Of a DNA stretch of 64,000 bases, positions 8,079 to 17,848 are shown one piece after another. The notes under the pieces are model-generated. The model was given only the letters and a program-made list of their open reading frames with translations. It made no database searches and was not told the origin of the DNA. This stretch comes from Nocardioides sp. SYSU D00038. Its GTDB lineage: Bacteria > Actinomycetota > Actinomycetes > Propionibacteriales > Nocardioidaceae. The stretch is from contig NZ_JAFFJT010000007.1 in the NCBI RefSeq assembly GCF_016924665.1, positions 310,001 through 374,000 on the forward strand, read 5' to 3'. The translations under genes and the position numbers were made by a program. Numbering within the stretch: the first letter of the stretch is position 1; each line of letters opens with the position of its first letter.

Positions 8079-9593
8079 GTGACGGGTGAGCAGCAGTACG
8101 ACGTGGTGGTGGTCGGCTCCGGCGGCGGGGCGCTGACCGGCGCCTGGCTGGCCCAGAAGCGCGGCCTCCGCACGGTGGTGGTCGAGAAGACCGGGCGGAT
8201 CGGCGGCACCTCGGCGTACTCCGGCGGGGCGTGCTGGCTGCCGGGCAGCCAGGTGCAGCAGCGGGCCGGGATCCCCGACTCCACCGAGGGCGCCCGCGAC
8301 TACCTCGCCGCGGTGCTCGAGGACCCCGACCCCGAGAAGGTCGAGGCGTTCCTGGCCCACTCCCCCGAGCTGGTCGCGGAGCTGGAGGCCGACGACGGCA
8401 TCGACTTCGAGTGGCTGCCGTTCTCGGAGTACTACGACGCGCTCGGCCGGGTGCCGTTCGGCCGCTCGATCCAGCCGACGAACGTCAAGCGCGGCGAGCT
8501 ACCGGCCGAGGTGGCCCGGCTGGTGCGGCCGCCGGTCGAGCTCGACCGGGCCGGGCAGGAGGGGCGCAACACGCTCAGCGGCGGGCAGGCCCTGGTCGCG
8601 CGGCTGGCGGCGATGTTCGTGCGCGACGGCGGCGAGATCCGCACCAACCTGCCGGTGACCGGCTACGTCACCGAGGCCGACCGGGTGGTCGGGGTCGCGG
8701 CGATGACCCCCGAGGGGCCGGTGCAGCTGCGCGCCGCCCGCGGCGTGCTGGTGGCGGCCGGCGGCTACGAGGGCAACGCCGAGCGGCGGGCCGAGCGCGG
8801 CGTACCCGGCGACGTGGCGTGGACGATGGCGCCGGCCGAGACCAACACGGGCGAGCCGATCGACGCCGCGGTCGCCCTCGGCGCGGCCACCGACTTCTCG
8901 GCGCTGGGGTGGTTCTGCCCCGGACTGGCGCAGCCCGACGGCGGCGGCTCGTTCACGCTCGGCTTCCGCAGCGGGCTGATGGTCGACGCGACCGGCCGCC
9001 GCTACGCCAACGAGTGCCTGCCCTACGACCGGTTCGGCCGCGAGATGGCCGCGGCGCCGGAGCGGGTGCCGTCGTGGTTCGTCTTCGACTCCCGCGAGGG
9101 TGGCCGGCTGCCGGCGATCGCGATGCCCGAGGGCGACCCCGAGGCCCACCTGGCGGCCGGCACCTGGGTGCGTGCCGACACCCTCGAGGGGCTGGCGGCC
9201 GCGACCGGGCTACCGTCGGACGCGCTGGTCGAGACGGTGACCCGGTTCAACGGCTTCTGCGAGACCGGCACCGACGACGACTTCGGCCGCGGCGCCGACG
9301 AGTACGACACCTTCTTCGCCGGCGGCACCGGGCCCAACAAGGCGCTCACCCCCTGCGACCGGCCGCCGTTCCTCGCCGCCAGGTTCGTGCTCGCCGACCT
9401 CGGCACCAAGGGTGGGCTGGTCACCGACGCGGCCGGTCGGGTGCTGCGCGAGGACGGTACGGCGATCGCCGGCCTCTACGCCGCCAGCAACTCGGCCGCG
9501 TCGGTGTTCGGCTCGTGCTACCCCGGGCCTGGCGCACCGCTCGGCTCGGCGATGGTCTTCGCCTCGCTCGCGGTCCGCGACCTCGCGAGCTGA
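8079..9593 (+). CDS. 3-ketosteroid delta-1-dehydrogenase-like FAD-dependent oxidoreductase
   Basis: A 504-aa flavoprotein. The N-terminal FAD-binding Rossmann motif is VVGSGGGALTGAW (residues 11-23), followed by EKTGRIGGTSAYSGG. The C-terminal FAD-capping segment GLYAASNSAASVFGSCYPGPGAPLGSAM is the pattern of KstD and related fumarate-reductase-like enzymes. KstD introduces the C1-C2 double bond into the steroid A ring during cholesterol or androstenedione breakdown. A KstR-type operator just upstream supports a steroid role. It could also be a relative acting on another 3-keto substrate. No other steroid genes are nearby. Confidence 0.82.
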   Translation: MTGEQQYDVVVVGSGGGALTGAWLAQKRGLRTVVVEKTGRIGGTSAYSGGACWLPGSQVQQRAGIPDSTEGARDYLAAVLEDPDPEKVEAFLAHSPELVAELEADDGIDFEWLPFSEYYDALGRVPFGRSIQPTNVKRGELPAEVARLVRPPVELDRAGQEGRNTLSGGQALVARLAAMFVRDGGEIRTNLPVTGYVTEADRVVGVAAMTPEGPVQLRAARGVLVAAGGYEGNAERRAERGVPGDVAWTMAPAETNTGEPIDAAVALGAATDFSALGWFCPGLAQPDGGGSFTLGFRSGLMVDATGRRYANECLPYDRFGREMAAAPERVPSWFVFDSREGGRLPAIAMPEGDPEAHLAAGTWVRADTLEGLAAATGLPSDALVETVTRFNGFCETGTDDDFGRGADEYDTFFAGGTGPNKALTPCDRPPFLAARFVLADLGTKGGLVTDAAGRVLREDGTAIAGLYAASNSAASVFGSCYPGPGAPLGSAMVFASLAVRDLAS

Positions 9594-9611
9594 GCCGATG
9601 GGCGGTCGGCG

Positions 9612-10874
9612 CTAGCGGTTGGCCGGCTGCCAGCGGTCGTCGAGCACGAACCGCACCGCCCGGTCGATGGGGAAGTCGCGGTCGTCGACGAGCACCCGCA
9701 CCTCGTAGGACGGCCCGGTGTGGATCACCTGCAGCCCGCCGCCCCAGCGAGGCTTCACGTAGCCGACGAAGACCCGCCTGCCCTCGACCGTGCGCTCCAC
9801 GCAGCGCTGGAACTGCTCGGCCCAGCACTGCCAGCCGGCGACGTCGCCGTAGGTCGGGTTGACGTCCCAGGCGAGGCTGCCGCCGTCGCCGGCGCCGTTG
9901 CTCCACGGGCCGTCGACGTAGGTGCCGGGCGAGGAGGTCCGGCTCCACGTCTCGCCCTCGCCCACCAGCGCCCGCCGGCCGGCCCGCTCGAACGCCGCCG
10001 CGTCGAGCGGCACCGGCACGACCGGGTCGCCGGGCAGCGACAGCCGATCGTCGGCCGCTGCCGCCAGCAGCTCGTCGACCTCGAGGCCGGTGCCCGAGAC
10101 CGGCACGGTGGAGTTGTTGCCGAACAGTGCGTCGGAGGTGAGCACGACGACCTGCCCGTCGGCGTGCTCGACGGCCACGACCACGCGGCCGGCGCTGCTG
10201 GTGCTGCCCACAACCGCCCGCTCGCCGTTCGGGCCGGTGACGTCCTCGCAGGCCAGCTCGCTCCCGCAGAACATCTGGGTGCTGTCGGGGCTCCAGCCCG
10301 CCGAGACGTTGACCTGCAGCATCCCCAGGCCCTCCTCGCCGGGGTTGCGCCAGCCGAACTTCGAGCCGAGCGACGTCATCAGGTCGCCGGCGCCGCTGCC
10401 CTGCTGGTTGGCGGTGTCGGCCGACCACGGCTCGAGGTGCTCGCCGCGCGGGTCGAGTCGCTCGGCCAGCACCCGGTGGTAGCGGCGCAGGGTCGCGGTG
10501 TGGTCGGTGGGCTCGCCCAGCGGGTCGGCGGCCGCCCCGGCGGCGACCTCGTCGCCGCGCACGGTCGGCAGCACCCGCTCCCCGTCCTGCGGCTCCGGCG
10601 GCTCGACCGGCGTCGGGTCGGCCACCTCGCTGCCGCCGGCGACCGGCGGGGTCGAGGTGTCCTGGTCGCCACCTCCCAGCAGTGCCGAGCCCAGGGCGAC
10701 CACCCCGACGGTGGTCGCCGCGCCCACGCCGACCAGCAGCCGCTGGCGGCGCAGCCGGCCGCGCCCGCGTCGTACGTCGTCGGCGGGGGCGGTCGGGGGC
10801 AGGGCGGCGTCGCGGGCGAGCCGGTGCAGGCCGTCGGCGAGGAGGCGGTCCTCGGGGGTCTGGTGGTGGGTCAT
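9612..10874 (-). CDS. Membrane-anchored protein paired with SigE-type sigma factor (possible anti-sigma factor)
   Basis: A 420-aa protein. A short cytoplasmic N-terminus of about 48 residues (MTHHQTPEDRLLADGLHRLARDAALPP) precedes one hydrophobic segment (LLVGVGAATTVGVVALGSALLGGG), an acidic Pro-rich linker and a large extracytoplasmic domain with several Cys and Trp (MFCGSELACEDVTG, WQCWAEQFQRCVERTVEG). The ATG lies 8 nt downstream of the sigma-factor stop, so the two are co-transcribed. The layout resembles SigE-family operons where the second gene is a membrane regulator or a target. I see no canonical zinc anti-sigma HxxxCxxC motif, so regulator status is inference. Confidence 0.7.
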   Translation of the reverse strand: MTHHQTPEDRLLADGLHRLARDAALPPTAPADDVRRGRGRLRRQRLLVGVGAATTVGVVALGSALLGGGDQDTSTPPVAGGSEVADPTPVEPPEPQDGERVLPTVRGDEVAAGAAADPLGEPTDHTATLRRYHRVLAERLDPRGEHLEPWSADTANQQGSGAGDLMTSLGSKFGWRNPGEEGLGMLQVNVSAGWSPDSTQMFCGSELACEDVTGPNGERAVVGSTSSAGRVVVAVEHADGQVVVLTSDALFGNNSTVPVSGTGLEVDELLAAAADDRLSLPGDPVVPVPLDAAAFERAGRRALVGEGETWSRTSSPGTYVDGPWSNGAGDGGSLAWDVNPTYGDVAGWQCWAEQFQRCVERTVEGRRVFVGYVKPRWGGGLQVIHTGPSYEVRVLVDDRDFPIDRAVRFVLDDRWQPANR

Positions 10875-10882
10875 CTGCGCTC

Positions 10883-11380
10883 CTACTCTCGGGCGGCGCC
10901 GGCGAGCGCACCGCGCAGCCGGGCGAGGGCCTGGGACGTCTGGCTCTTCACCGTCCCGGGGCTGATCCCCAGGTCGGCGGCGGTCTCCTCGACGGACAGG
11001 CCCCAGTAGTGCCGCAGCACCACCACGCGCCGTTGTCCGGGGGCCAGCCCCCGCAGGGCGGTCCAGAGCGCGTCCGCGTCCTCGGCCGAGACGCCGGCGG
11101 TCGCCGGGCGGTCGAGCCGCTCGTCGGTCACCGGCCGCTCGCGTCGCCACGGCCGCCGGGTCTCGTCGACGTGGCTGTTGACGACGACCCGGCGTGCGTA
11201 GGCGTCGACCGAGTCGGCGCGCGAGACCCGGGGCCAGGCGGCGTAGAGCCGGGCCAGCGCGGTCTGCACGACGTCCTCGGCCCGGTGGGGGTCGCCGCAC
11301 AGCAGGTACGCCGTGCGGTAGAGGGCCGCACGCCGCTCGGTCACGTAGCGCGTGAACGCCTCGTCCCGGCTGCTGCCCAT
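10883..11380 (-). CDS. SigE family RNA polymerase sigma factor (ECF)
   Basis: A 165-aa ECF sigma factor. Region 2 covers about residues 5-72 (FTRYVTERRAALYRTAYLLCGDPHRAEDVVQTALARLYAAW). Region 4 covers about 105-158 with the HTH LSVEETAADLGISPGTVKSQTSQALARL. The ATG at 11380 was chosen because GGAAGG is 7 nt upstream; the longer frame to 11515 adds a Pro/Arg-rich stretch absent from the family. SigE-family factors of this type are abundant in Nocardioides and Streptomyces. The downstream membrane protein is co-transcribed and may sense the signal. Confidence 0.92.
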   Translation of the reverse strand: MGSSRDEAFTRYVTERRAALYRTAYLLCGDPHRAEDVVQTALARLYAAWPRVSRADSVDAYARRVVVNSHVDETRRPWRRERPVTDERLDRPATAGVSAEDADALWTALRGLAPGQRRVVVLRHYWGLSVEETAADLGISPGTVKSQTSQALARLRGALAGAARE

Positions 11381-11500
11381 CGGTCGACCTTCCCGGATCG
11401 GATGCTCTCTTCTACCCCCCTGACGGGGCGGACGGCGCCGGGGTTGGGTGCTGGGACGGGATTTCGGCGGCGACCACCCGGACGGGTTAGGCTCGTCCCG

Positions 11501-11519
11501 AGGATTGTCTGACAATCCT
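11501..11519. promoter_or_regulatory. GntR/FadR-type palindromic operator upstream of rocD
   Basis: AGGATTGTCTGACAATCCT is a perfect palindrome with 9-bp arms around a single T. Its core TTGTCTGACAA fits the FadR-subfamily GntR pattern (TnGT-spacer-ACnA). It lies 39 bp before the rocD start, so a GntR-type regulator of amino-acid catabolism may bind here. No gntR gene is nearby. Confidence 0.6.
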
Positions 11520-11558
11520 GTTCGGCGCGACGGGCGCAGTCACCACGAGGAGGTCGGG

Positions 11559-12803
<1,245 letters not shown>

Positions 12804-12811
12804 GGCTGCAC

Positions 12812-13462
12812 TCAGGACTGGGATGGGCCCCGGGACGGTGCCGGGTCGCCCACGGCCTCGACCAGCGCGGGCAGCGAGGCCGCGATGATCTCCAACAGGT
12901 CCTCGCGGGTGACCTCTCCGGGGTCGGCCTTCCACGAGAGCACCAACTCCTCGGTCATCGCCGACCAGCCGCGCACCACCAGGCGGGTGCGTGGGGTGTC
13001 GGCGATCAGCTCGCCCTGGGCGTCCTCGCGGAAGATGCGCTCGCTCAGCACCGAGCGGGCCTCCTCGTAGATCTGGCGCAGCGTCTCGTTGCCGCCGGCC
13101 GCCCCCTTCACCAGGGAGAGGTAGCCCTGGTGGTTGGCGTCGACGTAGTCGACGTAGGCCGCCACCGAGACGAACAGCCGCTCCAGCGGCTCGCCCTGCG
13201 CGGGCGGCGCGGTCTGGGCGATCAGGTCGTCGGCGGCCCGGCGCACGACGGCCTCGTGGAAGTCGTGCTTGTTGCCGAAGTAGTGGTAGAGCAGCCCCCG
13301 GGAGATGCCCGCCTCCTCGGCCAGCAGGTCGATCGACAGCTCGTCGAGCGACCGGGTGGCGAGCAGGCGGACGCCCAGGTCGAGGAGCTGGGAGCGTCGC
13401 TCGGTCGGGCTCAGCCGGGTGCGGGCCGCGGCGGGTCGTGTGGTCGCGCTCACGGCCCCCAC
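12812..13462 (-). CDS. TetR/AcrR family transcriptional regulator
   Basis: A 216-aa regulator. The N-terminal HTH comprises about residues 22-68 (RRSQLLDLGVRLLATRSLDELSIDLLAEEAGISRGLLYHYFGNKHDFHEAVV), and the rest is the helical ligand/dimer domain. It is divergent from a flavin monooxygenase/SDR pair with a symmetric operator in the 41-bp gap, which makes it the likely local repressor. The GTG at 13462 is taken as the start; the in-frame GTG at 13453 is equally possible and would remove three residues. Ligand unknown, perhaps a ketone or lipid substrate of the neighbours. Confidence 0.9.
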   Translation of the reverse strand: MGAVSATTRPAAARTRLSPTERRSQLLDLGVRLLATRSLDELSIDLLAEEAGISRGLLYHYFGNKHDFHEAVVRRAADDLIAQTAPPAQGEPLERLFVSVAAYVDYVDANHQGYLSLVKGAAGGNETLRQIYEEARSVLSERIFREDAQGELIADTPRTRLVVRGWSAMTEELVLSWKADPGEVTREDLLEIIAASLPALVEAVGDPAPSRGPSQS

Positions 13463-13464
13463 TC

Positions 13465-13483
13465 TATTGACACTTGTTCAATA
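13465..13483. promoter_or_regulatory. TetR operator overlapping monooxygenase promoter
   Basis: TATTGA (13465-13470) and TCAATA (13478-13483) form an inverted repeat with 7 bp between. The sequence contains TTGACA (13467-13472), which with TAGCGT (13491-13496, 18-bp spacer) makes a good sigma-70-type promoter for the monooxygenase. The predicted transcript begins at or next to the ATG at 13504, so the mRNA is probably leaderless. Binding here would repress both divergent genes. Confidence 0.65.
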
Positions 13484-13503
13484 ACCGCAATAGCGTGCTG
13501 CGC

Positions 13504-15039
13504 ATGAGCCCGACCAGCACCGCCCCGCGGCACGTCGACCACCTGGTGGTCGGCGCCGGCTTCGCCGGCCTGTGCGCCGCCATCAAGCTGCAGGAGGACG
13601 GCGAGACCGACTTCGTCGTCATCGAGCGCGGCCCCGACGTCGGCGGCACCTGGCGCGACAACACCTACCCCGGCGCGGCGTGCGACGTCCCGAGCCAGCT
13701 GTACTCGTTCTCGTTCGCGCCCAACCCCGACTGGTCGATGTCGTTCTCGCCGCAGCCGGAGATCCAGGCCTACCTGCAGCGGGTCGCGCGCGAGTCGGGC
13801 ACCCTCGACCGGTTCGTCTTCGACACCGAGGTGCTCGAGGCGACGTGGGACGACGACGACCAGACCTGGACCGTCGAGACCACCGGCGGCACCTGGACCG
13901 CCCGGACCGTGATCGTCGGCGCCGGCGGGCTCTCGGAGCCGCGCCTGCCCGAGATCGAGGGCATCGAGGGCTTCCAGGGCGAGGTCTTCCACTCGGCCCG
14001 GTGGGACCACGACGTCTCGCTGGCCGGCAAGCGGGTCGCGGTGATCGGCACCGGCGCCTCGGCGATCCAGATCGTGCCCGAGGTGCAGAAGGTCGCCGCG
14101 CACCTCGACGTCTACCAGCGCACCGCGCCCTACGTCATCCCGCGCAACGACCGCCGCTACGGGCGGCTCGAGCGGACCGCACTGCGACACGTGCCCGGGC
14201 TGCAGAAGCTCTACCGCACCGCGATCTACTGGGGCCGCGAGAGCTACGTGCCGGCGTTCACCATCGAGCCGAGGATCGCCTGGCCGGCCAAGCAGCTGGC
14301 GCTGGCCAACATCCGCAAGGGCATCAAGGACCCCGCGCTGCGCGAGAAGGTCACGCCCACCTACGACATCGGCTGCAAGCGGATCCTGATCTCCAACACC
14401 TACTACCCCGCCCTGGACGCCGACAACTGCGACCTGGTCACCGACCCGATCGCCAAGGTGACCGGCAACGCGATCGTGACCGCCGACGGGACCGAGCGCG
14501 AGGTCGACGTGCTGGTCGTCGCGACCGGGTTCTTCACCACCGAGCTGCCGATCACCGAGCACCTCACCGGACGCGACGGCGTGACCCTGGCGCAGCGCTG
14601 GCGCGAGTCGGGGATGTCGGCCTACAAGGGCTCGACCGTGCCCGGCTTCCCCAACCTGTTCTTCATCGTCGGGCCCAACACCGGGCTCGGCCACTCGAGC
14701 ATGGTGTTCATCATCGAGTCGCAGGTGTCCTACATCCGTGACGCGCTACGCACCATGCGCGCCTCCCGCTACGGCGCCGTCGAGGTCCGCGAGGACGCCG
14801 CGGCGTCGTACAACGCCGCGCTGCACCGGCGGATGGCCCGCACCGTGTGGGCGCGCGGCGGCTGCTCGAGCTGGTACCTCGACGCCCACGGCCGCAACAC
14901 CACGCTGTGGCCGCGCTCGACCTTCACCTTCCGCGGCCTGACCTCGCGCTTCGACGTCGGCGCCTACGACGTCAGCGCACCCCCCGAGGGCCGCGACCGC
15001 ACCGACCGCCGTCCCACCGACCAAGGAGTGCCCGCATGA
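13504..15039 (+). CDS. Flavin-containing (Baeyer-Villiger type) monooxygenase
   Basis: A 511-aa class B flavoprotein monooxygenase. The FAD motif is VVGAGFAGLCAAIKL (about residues 15-29), the BVMO fingerprint FQGEVFHSARW is at 157-167 and the NADPH motif GTGASA at 182-187. BVMOs insert oxygen next to a carbonyl using NADPH and O2. The ATG at 13504 was chosen over an upstream in-frame ATG because a -10 element ends 7 nt before it and the FAD motif then sits at the usual distance. The stop overlaps the SDR start (ATGA), so the pair is translationally coupled. The arrangement recalls mycobacterial monooxygenase/SDR operons; substrate unknown. Confidence 0.92.
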   Translation: MSPTSTAPRHVDHLVVGAGFAGLCAAIKLQEDGETDFVVIERGPDVGGTWRDNTYPGAACDVPSQLYSFSFAPNPDWSMSFSPQPEIQAYLQRVARESGTLDRFVFDTEVLEATWDDDDQTWTVETTGGTWTARTVIVGAGGLSEPRLPEIEGIEGFQGEVFHSARWDHDVSLAGKRVAVIGTGASAIQIVPEVQKVAAHLDVYQRTAPYVIPRNDRRYGRLERTALRHVPGLQKLYRTAIYWGRESYVPAFTIEPRIAWPAKQLALANIRKGIKDPALREKVTPTYDIGCKRILISNTYYPALDADNCDLVTDPIAKVTGNAIVTADGTEREVDVLVVATGFFTTELPITEHLTGRDGVTLAQRWRESGMSAYKGSTVPGFPNLFFIVGPNTGLGHSSMVFIIESQVSYIRDALRTMRASRYGAVEVREDAAASYNAALHRRMARTVWARGGCSSWYLDAHGRNTTLWPRSTFTFRGLTSRFDVGAYDVSAPPEGRDRTDRRPTDQGVPA

Positions 15040-15872
15040 AGAGCTTCGACGACAAGGTGGTCGTGATCACCGGTGCCGGGTCCGGCATCGGTCGCGCCCT
15101 CGCCCTCGACTTCTCCCGCCGCGGCGCGCGCCTGGCGCTCTCCGACGTCGACGAGGGCGGCCTGGCCGAGACCGTAGCGGCTGCCCGGTCGGCGGGCGCC
15201 CGCGAGGTGCGGTCGGACCGCCTCGACGTGTCCGACCGCGACGCGTTCGCCCGCTACGCCCTCGACGTGGTCGAGCACTTCGGCCGGGTCAACGTGGTGA
15301 TCAACAACGCGGGGGTCGCGCTGGCCGGCGACTTCGCCGACCTCGAGTACAACGACATCGACTGGATCATCGGCGTGAACTTCTGGGGCGTCGTCCACGG
15401 CACCAAGGAGTTCCTGCCCCACCTGATCGCCAGCGGCGACGGCCACGTCGTCAACCTGTCCTCGCTGTTCGGGCTGATCTCGATGCCCGGTCAGACGATG
15501 TACAACGCCTCCAAGTACGCCGTGCGCGGCATGACCGAGGCGCTGCGCGAGGAGATGCTGATCGCGGGCCACCCGGTCGGCGTCACCGCCGTCCACCCCG
15601 GCGGCATCAAGACCGCGATCGCCCGCAACGCCCGCGTGTCGGCCAAGGAGGACAAGGAGGCGACGGCGAAGCTGTTCGACAAGAAGCTCGCCAAGATGAC
15701 GCCCGAGAAGGCCGCGGCGATCATCATCAAGGGCATCGAGAAGAACCAGGCCCGGGTGCTCGTCGGCCTCGACGCCCACGCGCTCCACCACTTCGCCAAG
15801 CTCACCGGTTCGCGCTACCAGGACGTGGTCGCGAAGGTGTCGAAGAACGTGCTGCCCGCCAAGGCGGTCTGA
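15036..15872 (+). CDS. Short-chain dehydrogenase/reductase coupled to the monooxygenase
   Basis: A 278-aa classical SDR. The NAD(P)-binding motif TGAGSGIG is at residues 12-19, NNAG at 90-93, the catalytic Ser in NLSSLFG near 142, and Tyr156/Lys160 in YNASK. It oxidises an alcohol to a carbonyl or the reverse, a natural partner for the upstream BVMO, which needs a ketone. The start ATG overlaps the monooxygenase stop by 4 bp. A basic C-terminal extension (KKLAKMTPEKAAAIIIKGIEKNQARVLVG) is typical of actinobacterial members. It is controlled by the same TetR operator. Confidence 0.92.
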   Translation: MKSFDDKVVVITGAGSGIGRALALDFSRRGARLALSDVDEGGLAETVAAARSAGAREVRSDRLDVSDRDAFARYALDVVEHFGRVNVVINNAGVALAGDFADLEYNDIDWIIGVNFWGVVHGTKEFLPHLIASGDGHVVNLSSLFGLISMPGQTMYNASKYAVRGMTEALREEMLIAGHPVGVTAVHPGGIKTAIARNARVSAKEDKEATAKLFDKKLAKMTPEKAAAIIIKGIEKNQARVLVGLDAHALHHFAKLTGSRYQDVVAKVSKNVLPAKAV

Positions 15873-15919
15873 CCCGGCCGGTCCGACCCGCCGGGGAGGC
15901 GTGGGGTAGAACGGGAGAC

Positions 15920-16429
15920 GTGCCACCCCCGCCAGGCTCCCCCGTCCGCATCGAGATGACCAAGTGGGGCGACCGCCCGCACTGGGCCTTCGACGGCGTG
16001 CTGCTGGGCTCCGACCGCCACGGCGACTGGCTGGGGTTCCGCGCCGGCACGCCGATGGCGCGGCCGGGGCTGGCGATCACCGCCACCAACGACCAGGTGG
16101 GCCTGGTCCCCCGCGCCGGCGCGTGGCTGGCCACGTTCCACGGCGAGGGCGGCCCGGTGGCGACGTACGTCGACATGACGACCGAGCCGGTCTGGGACGG
16201 CTCCGTGGTGCGCGCGGTCGACCTCGACCTCGACGTGATCCGGCTGCTCGACGGCTCGGTCGTGGTCGACGACGAGGACGAGTTCGAGGAGCACCGGGTC
16301 GCGCTCGGCTACCCGCCCGAGGTGGTGGCGCTGGCCCGCGAGACCTGCGACCGGGTGCGGCAGGCGGTGGCCGACGGCGAGCCGCCGTTCGACGGGATCG
16401 CGCACCTGGACTGGCTCCAACGGCTGTGA
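15920..16429 (+). CDS. DUF402 domain-containing protein
   Basis: A 169-aa DUF402 protein. The core WLATFHGEGGPVATYVDMTTEPVWDGSVVRAVDLDLDVIRLLDGSVVVDDEDEFEEH matches the family, whose studied members (Ntdp-like) are metal-dependent nucleotide phosphatases, with acidic residues in DLDLDV and DDEDEFEEH likely binding metal. TAGAAC ends 7 nt before the GTG at 15920, so a leaderless transcript is possible. It lies 47 bp downstream of the SDR and may have its own promoter. The activity of this protein is not proven. Confidence 0.85.
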   Translation: MPPPPGSPVRIEMTKWGDRPHWAFDGVLLGSDRHGDWLGFRAGTPMARPGLAITATNDQVGLVPRAGAWLATFHGEGGPVATYVDMTTEPVWDGSVVRAVDLDLDVIRLLDGSVVVDDEDEFEEHRVALGYPPEVVALARETCDRVRQAVADGEPPFDGIAHLDWLQRL

Positions 16430-16444
16430 GGCCGCTCGGGCCGC

Positions 16445-17785
16445 TCAGTCGCGGGTCGGTGGCCGTCGGTTGCGCGCCCGGCGGGAGCGCACCGGTCCGA
16501 CCAGCCGCGGGCCGGCGAGCCGGCTCTCGAGCCGGTGCGCCTCGCGCTTGAGCGGCTGCGCGACGTACTCGCCCAGGATCACGCCCGACGACAGCGAGAT
16601 CGCCACCGACGCGGCGGTCACCATCGCCAGCAGCCCCGCCGACGTCATCGCCCCGCCCTCCCCGAGCAGGCTCAGGCCGCGGTAGATCGAGAGGCCGGGC
16701 AGCATCGGCACGACGGCCGAGACCACCACGACGAGCGGCGGCACCTGGAAGCGCGCGCAGACCGTGTAGCTCACCAGCCCGACCACGAACGCCGCCAGCG
16801 CCACCGACCACACCCGGTCGAGCCCGCCCACCGCGATGGTCTGCGAGATCACCATCGCCACGAAGGCCACCACCCCGATCGGCGCCAGGATCCGCTTGGG
16901 CGCGTAGGAGGCGTACGCGAACGCCGCCGCACAGATCGCCCCGCCGAGCGCGGCGACGCTGACGCTGCGCAGGTCGGCGCCGGCACCGGGCTCGATGCGG
17001 GTGATCTCGACGCCGGCCATCGCCGCCAGCGACAGGCCACCACTGACTCCGGCGATGATGCCGGCCGTGGCCAGGATCGCCTCGGTGAGCCGGGCGCCCG
17101 CGGTGATGTAGAAGCCCGACAGGGCGTCCTGGAGGGCGCCCATGAACCCGATGCCGGCCAGCAGCATGATGATGTTGGCGGTGACCACCAGCGAGGGGTC
17201 GACGTCGAGACCGGTGGCGGCGACCGCCGCCGCGATCAGCGTGGCCACCGCGCCACCGGCGACCTGCTGGTAGAAGAACGGCAGCCGGCGCCGGGCCAGC
17301 ACCAGCTGGAGCCGGTCGATGCAGGCCGCTGCCAGGAACGCGCTGCCGACCACGAGGTGGTCGCCGCCGAGCTGGAGACCGACCCCGGCGCACATCACGC
17401 CCCAGCCGAGCGTCGCCGCCCAGCGCGGCCGGGCGTGGCCGGAGGAGACCACCCGCGCGAGCCGCGTGCGGGCCTCCGCGAGGTCGACCCGGCCGGCCAG
17501 CACGTCGCGGACCAGGTGGTCGACGCGGGTGAGGTCGTCGTAGTCGATGTCGCGTTGCTTGACCAGCCGGGTGTGGGCCAGCGGCTGGGCCTCCGGCGAG
17601 TGCTGCCAACTCATCGCCAACGAGGTGAAGGTGATGTCGATGTCGGCGTTGCGCAGGCCGAAGTGGTGGGCGAGCGACTGCATCGTCGCCGTCACGTCGG
17701 CCGCCCCCGCGCCGGAGGAGAGCAGCACCTCCCCGACCCGCAGGCAGAAGTCGAGCGTCAGGTTCGCCTCGCGCACGTCCACCAC
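16445..17785 (-). CDS. Threonine/serine exporter family protein (ThrE)
   Basis: A protein of about 446 aa. The N-terminal soluble ThrE domain (DFCLRVGEVLLSSGAGAADVTATMQSLAHHFGL) is followed by about ten hydrophobic segments (for example GWGVMCAGVGLQLGGDHLVVGSAFLAA and ANIIMLLAGIGFMGALQDALSGFYITAGARLTEAILATAGI). The family exports threonine or serine in Corynebacterium. The start is uncertain: clustered GTG codons at 17785, 17782 and 17776 all fit. The upstream in-frame extension is a low-complexity shadow of the divergent ligase gene. The C-terminus is basic. Confidence 0.85.
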   Translation of the reverse strand: MVDVREANLTLDFCLRVGEVLLSSGAGAADVTATMQSLAHHFGLRNADIDITFTSLAMSWQHSPEAQPLAHTRLVKQRDIDYDDLTRVDHLVRDVLAGRVDLAEARTRLARVVSSGHARPRWAATLGWGVMCAGVGLQLGGDHLVVGSAFLAAACIDRLQLVLARRRLPFFYQQVAGGAVATLIAAAVAATGLDVDPSLVVTANIIMLLAGIGFMGALQDALSGFYITAGARLTEAILATAGIIAGVSGGLSLAAMAGVEITRIEPGAGADLRSVSVAALGGAICAAAFAYASYAPKRILAPIGVVAFVAMVISQTIAVGGLDRVWSVALAAFVVGLVSYTVCARFQVPPLVVVVSAVVPMLPGLSIYRGLSLLGEGGAMTSAGLLAMVTAASVAISLSSGVILGEYVAQPLKREAHRLESRLAGPRLVGPVRSRRARNRRPPTRD

Positions 17786-17848
17786 CCGGCGACCATCCCA
17801 TCCGACGGGGGGAGACCTCCAATTCCTCCCCTGTGGAACGCTGGCACC

